From Myxococcales bacterium (GTDB lineage: Bacteria > Myxococcota_A > Polyangia > Haliangiales > Haliangiaceae), in assembly GCA_016720595.1 (NCBI GenBank), contig JADKKI010000001.1, forward strand, positions 248,001 to 312,000: a DNA stretch of 64,000 bases, read 5' to 3'. The translations under genes and the position numbers were made by a program. Of the stretch, positions 59,368 through 64,000 are shown in pieces (the first letter of the stretch is position 1; every line of letters starts with the position of its first letter). The notes beneath the pieces are model-generated. The model saw nothing but the letters and a program-made list of their open reading frames with translations. It was not told the DNA's origin and ran no database searches.

Positions 59368-61332
59368 ATGACCACGTCCACCACCACGCCCTACGGGAAC
59401 TCTGCCGAAATCAAGTCCGACCGCATTGGCTGGACGCGCGCTGCGCTGATCGAGCTCGTCAATGAGGGCCGCGCGGCCGGCTGGATCGAGGGGCCGCCGA
59501 TCGAAGGCAAGGCCAGTGCGGCGAGTGTGCGCGCTGCGATCGCGCTGCGGATGGCCGGCGTGCAGGCAACGGTGCGCGTTGCTCCCTTGGAGTGGCTCGG
59601 TGAGCGGCTCGCGCTCGGCGCCACCGAGGTCGAGCTGCTGTGGCTGCTCGCGTGCCTGGAGCTGGACCCGGGTGTCGCGCGGCTCGCTCAGCTGTTCGGC
59701 TCGTCCGGGTGTCCCGAGCTCGGTCTGCAGCTGGTGCAACACCTGGTGCCGGTCGCGCTCGATGGGCTCGCGGCTCTCGAGCGGCTCGCACTGATCGAGA
59801 GGACCAATGATGCGCGGGTGCCGCAGCATCGGCGCGCGATCCGGATCAACGATCGCGTTCTGGAGCTGGTGCGCGGCGAGCTGCGCGTGGATCCCGAGCT
59901 CGCGGGCATCGCGTCCGTGCGCGGACGAGACGATGCACGTGAGGTGTGCGCGCCGATCGCGCGTGCGCTCGCGTGCGTGCCTCCGCCCGTGATCGTCGCG
60001 TTCGGGCCCGAAGGTGCGGGACGCGCGACGGTGCTGGGCCGCGCCGCGGGTGAGCGCGGGTTCGGGACGCTGCGCGTGAGCGTGCCGATGCTGTCTCGCG
60101 AGGCGGCCGTGCTCGAGCGGCAGCTGCGGGTCGCGCTCCGGGAGGCGTGCCTGTTCGATCTGGTGCCGATGTTCGAGGATCTCGATGCCGAGCCCGATCT
60201 CCCGGCGCGCGAGGCGATCGAGCGCGCGACGCGGAGCTTCGAGGGGCCCGTGCTGGTGACGGCATCCGAGGCGATGACGTGGCGCGAGCGGCCCATCGTG
60301 ACGCACGAGGTGGTGCGACCGGGGCGCGACGAGCGCGTTGCGATCTGGCGCGAGGAGCTCCCGGGCGCGCCCGAGGACATCGTGGTGGCGGCGGCGGCGA
60401 GCTTCGCGTTGCGCCCCGGTGCGATCGTGGCGGCGGCCGCCAACGCGATCGCGGGCGTTGGGGGGACGCCGGCGGCAGTGAGCGCGGAGGCGATCCACGC
60501 CGGCGTGCGAGCGAGGATCGGAGACGAGCTAGCCGGACTCGCCACGCGGATCGATTGGCGGCAGAGCTGGGACGATCTCGTGCTTCCCGGCGATCAGTTC
60601 GAGCAGATCATCGAGCTGGTCGCGCGAGTGCGGCACCGCGCCACCGTCCTCGAGACCTGGGGCTTCGGCGCCAAGGTCGGCAAGGGGCACGGCGTGACGG
60701 CCCTGTTCTCGGGGCCGCCCGGCACGGGCAAGACGATGGTCGCCGGCCTGGTGGCGAGTGAGCTCGGCCTGGATCTCTATCAGGTGGACCTGTCGAAGGT
60801 CGTTTCGAAGTACATCGGCGAGACGGAGAAGCAGCTCGCCGCACTGTTCGATGCTGCCGAGGCCGGGCACGCGATCCTGTTGTTCGACGAGGCCGACTCG
60901 CTGTTCGGCAAGCGCACCGAGGTCAAGTCGTCCAACGATCGGTACGCGAACCTGGAGGTCAACTATCTCCTGCAGCGGATGGAGAGCTTCACGGGCATCT
61001 CGCTGCTGACCACGAACCACGAGACCGCGCTCGACGAGGCGTTTCGTCGGCGGATCTCACTCCACGTGCGGTTCCCGATGCCGGAGGAGGAGCAGCGCGC
61101 GCAGCTGTGGCGCGCGATGATGCCGGCGAGCGCGCCCGTGGCCGGCGAGATCGATGCCGCCCGCCTCGCGCGCGAGTTCGAGATGAGCGGCGGCTACATC
61201 AAGAACGCCGCGGTCCGCGCCGCGTACCTCGCGGCGGAGCACGATGGCGCGATCTCGATGGCGCACCTCTTCCGTGCCGCCCGCGCCGAGTACGAGGCGA
61301 TGGGCAAGGTGGCGTATCAGCTCGCGGGGTGA
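59368..61332 (+). CDS. AAA+ ATPase resembling contractile-injection-system ATPases
   Basis: A 654-residue ATPase. The N-terminal ~180 residues are a helical adaptor-like part. A degenerate, P-loop-like module ([20 protein letters not shown], about 210-230) follows. A canonical AAA+ domain then has Walker A GPPGTGKT (about 449), Walker [15 protein letters not shown] (about 505), sensor-like LLTTNHE and the arginine pair in [12 protein letters not shown]. The closest picture I know is the Afp15/Pvc15-type ATPase of extracellular contractile injection systems, but no sheath, tube or baseplate gene is in the window. ATG 59368 is fixed by the promoter element 6 nt upstream. Confidence 0.85.
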   Translation: MTTSTTTPYGNSAEIKSDRIGWTRAALIELVNEGRAAGWIEGPPIEGKASAASVRAAIALRMAGVQATVRVAPLEWLGERLALGATEVELLWLLACLELDPGVARLAQLFGSSGCPELGLQLVQHLVPVALDGLAALERLALIERTNDARVPQHRRAIRINDRVLELVRGELRVDPELAGIASVRGRDDAREVCAPIARALACVPPPVIVAFGPEGAGRATVLGRAAGERGFGTLRVSVPMLSREAAVLERQLRVALREACLFDLVPMFEDLDAEPDLPAREAIERATRSFEGPVLVTASEAMTWRERPIVTHEVVRPGRDERVAIWREELPGAPEDIVVAAAASFALRPGAIVAAAANAIAGVGGTPAAVSAEAIHAGVRARIGDELAGLATRIDWRQSWDDLVLPGDQFEQIIELVARVRHRATVLETWGFGAKVGKGHGVTALFSGPPGTGKTMVAGLVASELGLDLYQVDLSKVVSKYIGETEKQLAALFDAAEAGHAILLFDEADSLFGKRTEVKSSNDRYANLEVNYLLQRMESFTGISLLTTNHETALDEAFRRRISLHVRFPMPEEEQRAQLWRAMMPASAPVAGEIDAARLAREFEMSGGYIKNAAVRAAYLAAEHDGAISMAHLFRAARAEYEAMGKVAYQLAG

Positions 61333-61357
61333 GCTGTCGGCGCGGCCGTCGCGCTCG

Positions 61358-62764
61358 CTACTGGATCGTGGTCGTGCCGTTGACCGTGATCGTGCTGGCG
61401 AAGCTCTGCGCGGTGGCGAGCGGCAGCATCGGGTTCGCCGTGATCACGAGGTTGCCCTGGACGGTGGAGAACGAGCCCTGCATGCCCACGAAGCTGGTCA
61501 GCTTCGCATTGCCGGTGATCGTGAGATCTCCGCCGACGGTCTGGAGCGCGGTGAGCCCGGCGAAGTTCGTGAGCTGATTGCACCCCTGGATCGTGAAGTT
61601 GCCGGCGATCCCTGCGAGATGTGCGAGACCGGAGAGGCTGGTCAGGGCGCCCAGGCCGGTGAGCGCCACGGCACCACCCACGCTCCCCAGTGCGCCGAGA
61701 TCGAGGGTGGTCAACGCGGGCAGGTTGGACAGCTCGACGCGCCCCGTGGCCACGGCGAACCGCGGGGCCGTGATGCTGGTCAGCGCGGGATCGAGCTGGA
61801 CCAGGAAGTCGCTCGTCACCACGAACGAGGGCAGGCTCAGCGCGGCGAGCACCGGGTTGCCTTGCAGCTGCAACACCGCCGTGGTGGTGAGCGCCGGCAG
61901 GTTGACGGCCTGCAGCGCGGCGTTGCTGTTCACGGCGAGCGTGACGTTCACCTTCTGCAGGTTGGTGAGCTCGAGCGCGGTCAGTGCGGGGTTGCCGCTG
62001 ACCTCCATCACGCCGGCGCTGCGCAGCTCGGCGAGCGCGGCCACCGAGCTCAGCGCGCGGTTGCTCTTCACGTCGAGAACGCCGGTGGTGGTGAGGAGAT
62101 GTTCGAGCCCGTGGAGATCGTGGAGGGAGGCGTTGTTGCTGATCGTGAGGTGGTGCTCGATGTGGACCCACGGCTCGAGCCCGCTCAGATCGTGCAGCGC
62201 ATCGTTGCCGACGATGATCACGGACGACACGGTGCTCAGGTTGCCGAGGGCGGAGAGGTCACCGAGCGCGTCGTTGCCCTGCACCGCATAGACGCCCCCG
62301 AGGGTGGTCACCTGGTCGAGACCTGCGAGCGAGGTGAGCGACGTGTTCCCGGCGATCGTGATGCCGCCGGTGACCTGCTCGAGGGGAAGCGCGGGGATCG
62401 CCGCGTCAGGGATGCCCGCGATCACGAGATCTCCGTCGATGCAGCGGATGCCCGCGAGCTGCGCGAAGTCCGCGGTGTCGAACACGGTGATCACGCCCGA
62501 GAGCGAGGCGCCGGTCGCGCAGGTCAGCCCGGCCGCGCCGGTGCAGACGTAGCTCGTGGAGGTGATCTCGTCGTCCTCGAGCTGACCGCTGCCGTCTGCA
62601 TCGAGCCCGGTGTGGACCGCGACGCCGCCATCGGTACAGTTCGCACCCGCGGGCTCGGGATCCACGCGCACGAGGGTGCCGCCATGCGGATCCTCGTGCT
62701 CGTTCGTGGAGCCGCACCCGCCGAGGACCGCCGCCGCCGCCACCAGCCAACCGAGAGCCTTCAT
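61358..62764 (-). CDS. Leucine-rich receptor-L-like lipoprotein
   Basis: A 468-residue lipoprotein (AAAAVLGGCGST). After a short N-terminal part with two Cys and an acidic segment (GLDADGSGQLEDDEI), it consists of about 14 repeats of 22-24 residues. They follow the type L-x-x-L-x-x-L-T-x-V-G-G-x-L-x-I-x-GN and include GGITIAGNTSLTSLAGLDQV and GGDLTITGNAKLTSFVGMQG. This is the right-handed solenoid of receptor-L/LRR-like surface proteins. Probably a surface-exposed binding protein; ligand unknown. Convergent with the AAA+ gene, 25 nt apart. Confidence 0.8.
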   Translation of the reverse strand: MKALGWLVAAAAVLGGCGSTNEHEDPHGGTLVRVDPEPAGANCTDGGVAVHTGLDADGSGQLEDDEITSTSYVCTGAAGLTCATGASLSGVITVFDTADFAQLAGIRCIDGDLVIAGIPDAAIPALPLEQVTGGITIAGNTSLTSLAGLDQVTTLGGVYAVQGNDALGDLSALGNLSTVSSVIIVGNDALHDLSGLEPWVHIEHHLTISNNASLHDLHGLEHLLTTTGVLDVKSNRALSSVAALAELRSAGVMEVSGNPALTALELTNLQKVNVTLAVNSNAALQAVNLPALTTTAVLQLQGNPVLAALSLPSFVVTSDFLVQLDPALTSITAPRFAVATGRVELSNLPALTTLDLGALGSVGGAVALTGLGALTSLSGLAHLAGIAGNFTIQGCNQLTNFAGLTALQTVGGDLTITGNAKLTSFVGMQGSFSTVQGNLVITANPMLPLATAQSFASTITVNGTTTIQ

Positions 62765-62838
62765 GGCGTTCAATATCGCGGACCCGAGCCGGATGGACAA
62801 GGAAAACGGCCGGCAGCGATGGGGGGACCGACAAGCCC

Positions 62839-64000
62839 CTACAGCGTACCGAGCGACGCACCGGAGCGTCGTCGTACCAACAGGAGCAGCAGGAAGGCGA
62901 TCACGGGCAGCCCGAGCCACCGCTTGTGGCGCCACGCGGCTGCGCGGATGCGCGGCCAGGTCCACGCGCGTGAGCGCGCGGCGGCGAGCGTGCGCTCGAT
63001 CCGTCGCTGCTGCTGGTCGGCCTCGAACGTGCGCGCCGCGTGGAAGTCGGGCTCCTCGCAGGATTCCCCGAACTCGCCGCCGAGGCTCTCGCCGCGATTG
63101 CGCAGGTACGTCGCGTACAGCTCGTCCACGCGCGTGCGGTCGCGGCGCGCGTACAGCGCCGCCCAGCACAAGGTCTGCGCGTACGCCTGGCTGCCCGGCG
63201 GCACGAGGTTCGCCGCGGTCTCGGCGAGTCGCGACGCCGCGTAGCGATACGAGAACCGCTGGTCGATCTCGGGTGCACTCGCGCCGACCCGCGCTGCTTC
63301 GAGCACGGAGACGAACGCGGCATCGGCCTTCGTCGGAAGGGTGCAGCCGTCGCTCGGGTCCTGGTACTCGTCGCTGTCGGGCTCCGCGAACCTGGCGTAG
63401 CCCGCGGTCGGCGACGGCATACACAGGGTCTCGCGCTCGTAGTTCCCGTCGTACGCGCTCCAGTCGGGCCCGACCTCGGTGCCCGCGATCTCCATGCCCT
63501 TCCGGCGCAGCGTTCGGGAGGCGCGATACAGATGCTCGGCACGCTCGATGCCCGAGCTTGCATCGGCGCGCTTCATCGCGGCGATCAGTTGCTTCGCGTC
63601 GTCGGCGTTCGGGGAGTCGGCAAACGCATCGAGCGCCTCGGCGTAGCGATGCAGGCGCACCAGCCGGCGCGCGTAGATCTCGCGCAGGCTCGTGCCCCAG
63701 CAATAGGCGTGATCGCCCACGGCGGGTTCCCAGAGATTGCACACCTCCTCGGCGTCCTCTCCGTCCGTGAGCTTTGGCGGTCCTGCGCGGCGCGCGTCCT
63801 CCGTGCGTCGTACGGCGACGAGCAGCTCGTCGGGCGACATCACGCGCTCGGCGACGTAGGCCGCCTCCACCATCCGCGTTCCACGCGCGAACCAGTCAGC
63901 CGCCTCGGTGAATCGCTGGTCCGCCAGCGCGAGGAGCCCGAGCTCGCCGCGCACGAGCGAGCGTGGATCTTCGTCGAGGGAGTACGCCGGCAAGTCCGAG
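62839..64000 (-). CDS. Truncated helical-repeat protein with C-terminal membrane anchor
   Basis: The frame is open at the right edge, so the N-terminus is missing; at least 386 residues are present. Paired helices (GELGLLALADQRFTEAADWF, ARRLVRLHRYAEALDAFADS) resemble TPR-type repeats. Several conserved cysteines (VCNLWEPAVGDHAYCWG, LCMPSP, DGCTLP) suggest an exported or disulphide-containing domain. The C-terminus has one membrane segment (LGLPVIAFLLLLLVRRR) with a short basic tail. Function unknown. Confidence 0.7.
   Translation of the reverse strand, partial: SDLPAYSLDEDPRSLVRGELGLLALADQRFTEAADWFARGTRMVEAAYVAERVMSPDELLVAVRRTEDARRAGPPKLTDGEDAEEVCNLWEPAVGDHAYCWGTSLREIYARRLVRLHRYAEALDAFADSPNADDAKQLIAAMKRADASSGIERAEHLYRASRTLRRKGMEIAGTEVGPDWSAYDGNYERETLCMPSPTAGYARFAEPDSDEYQDPSDGCTLPTKADAAFVSVLEAARVGASAPEIDQRFSYRYAASRLAETAANLVPPGSQAYAQTLCWAALYARRDRTRVDELYATYLRNRGESLGGEFGESCEEPDFHAARTFEADQQQRRIERTLAAARSRAWTWPRIRAAAWRHKRWLGLPVIAFLLLLLVRRRSGASLGTL

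Overview
The window reads as chromosome of a high-GC, gene-dense myxobacterium-like organism (Myxococcota). The evidence is indirect: many small lipoproteins of unknown function, choice-of-anchor-D repeats with a MYXO-CTERM-like tripartite signal, TSP3/OmpA and PEGA-repeat envelope proteins, bacterial CUB and Kazal modules, a class III cyclase, paired flotillins and FGGY/acyl-CoA metabolism. Spacing is tight: GTGA/ATGA overlaps are common, several convergent genes have abutting stops, and almost nothing exceeds 300 nt without a gene. Strong codon bias makes very long antisense open frames; these were discarded. No rRNA, tRNA or CRISPR array was seen.

Layout. 1-6.2 kb: a truncated gene, comF, and a giant envelope protein that looks like two genes fused through one sorting signal. 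6.3-13.9 kb: FKBP isomerase, uppP, PEGA protein, XRE-cupin regulator, SDR, QueA-like enzyme, adenylate cyclase. 13.9-14.6 kb: a decayed patch with a GCGCCTC heptamer repeat. 14.6-18.2 kb: rsmE, a nucleotidyltransferase with a 43-residue partner, an AidB-like flavoprotein. 18.3-25.3 kb: two MuiA/DUF4139 proteins, an RNA-methyltransferase-like gene, a ~300 bp MITE-like element with 33-bp inverted ends, and a carbohydrate kinase. 25.4-35.9 kb: multihaem cytochrome, lipoproteins, MORN-repeat protein, flap-type nuclease, DUF885 hydrolase, thioredoxin-like lipoprotein. 36-41.7 kb: NfeD-like/flotillin/flotillin operon ending in a frameshifted gene. 41.8-43.7 kb: Ada-AlkA and Ogt alkylation repair. 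45-56 kb: CUB-Kazal lipoprotein, then an envelope-defence operon (PBP1C, alpha-2-macroglobulin, SecD-like lipoprotein). 56-61.3 kb: an accessory AAA+ ATPase cluster. 61.4-64 kb: LRR-like lipoprotein and a truncated membrane-anchored protein.

The most interesting signal is in the AAA+ cluster. Four genes on both strands (starts at 56682, 57506, 57578 and 59368) share a bipartite upstream element, CGCAACC-N12-GGYCGATAGG, always with a 12-nt spacer and always 6-7 nt before ATG. Two copies abut head to head, forming a 14-bp palindrome. This looks like an alternative-sigma-factor regulon driving an uncharacterised system built around an AAA+ ATPase resembling those of extracellular contractile injection systems. 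One member gene carries two frameshifts.

A second genome-style feature is that many starts lie 6-9 nt after a TANNNT hexamer, which suggests that leaderless transcripts are common in this organism.
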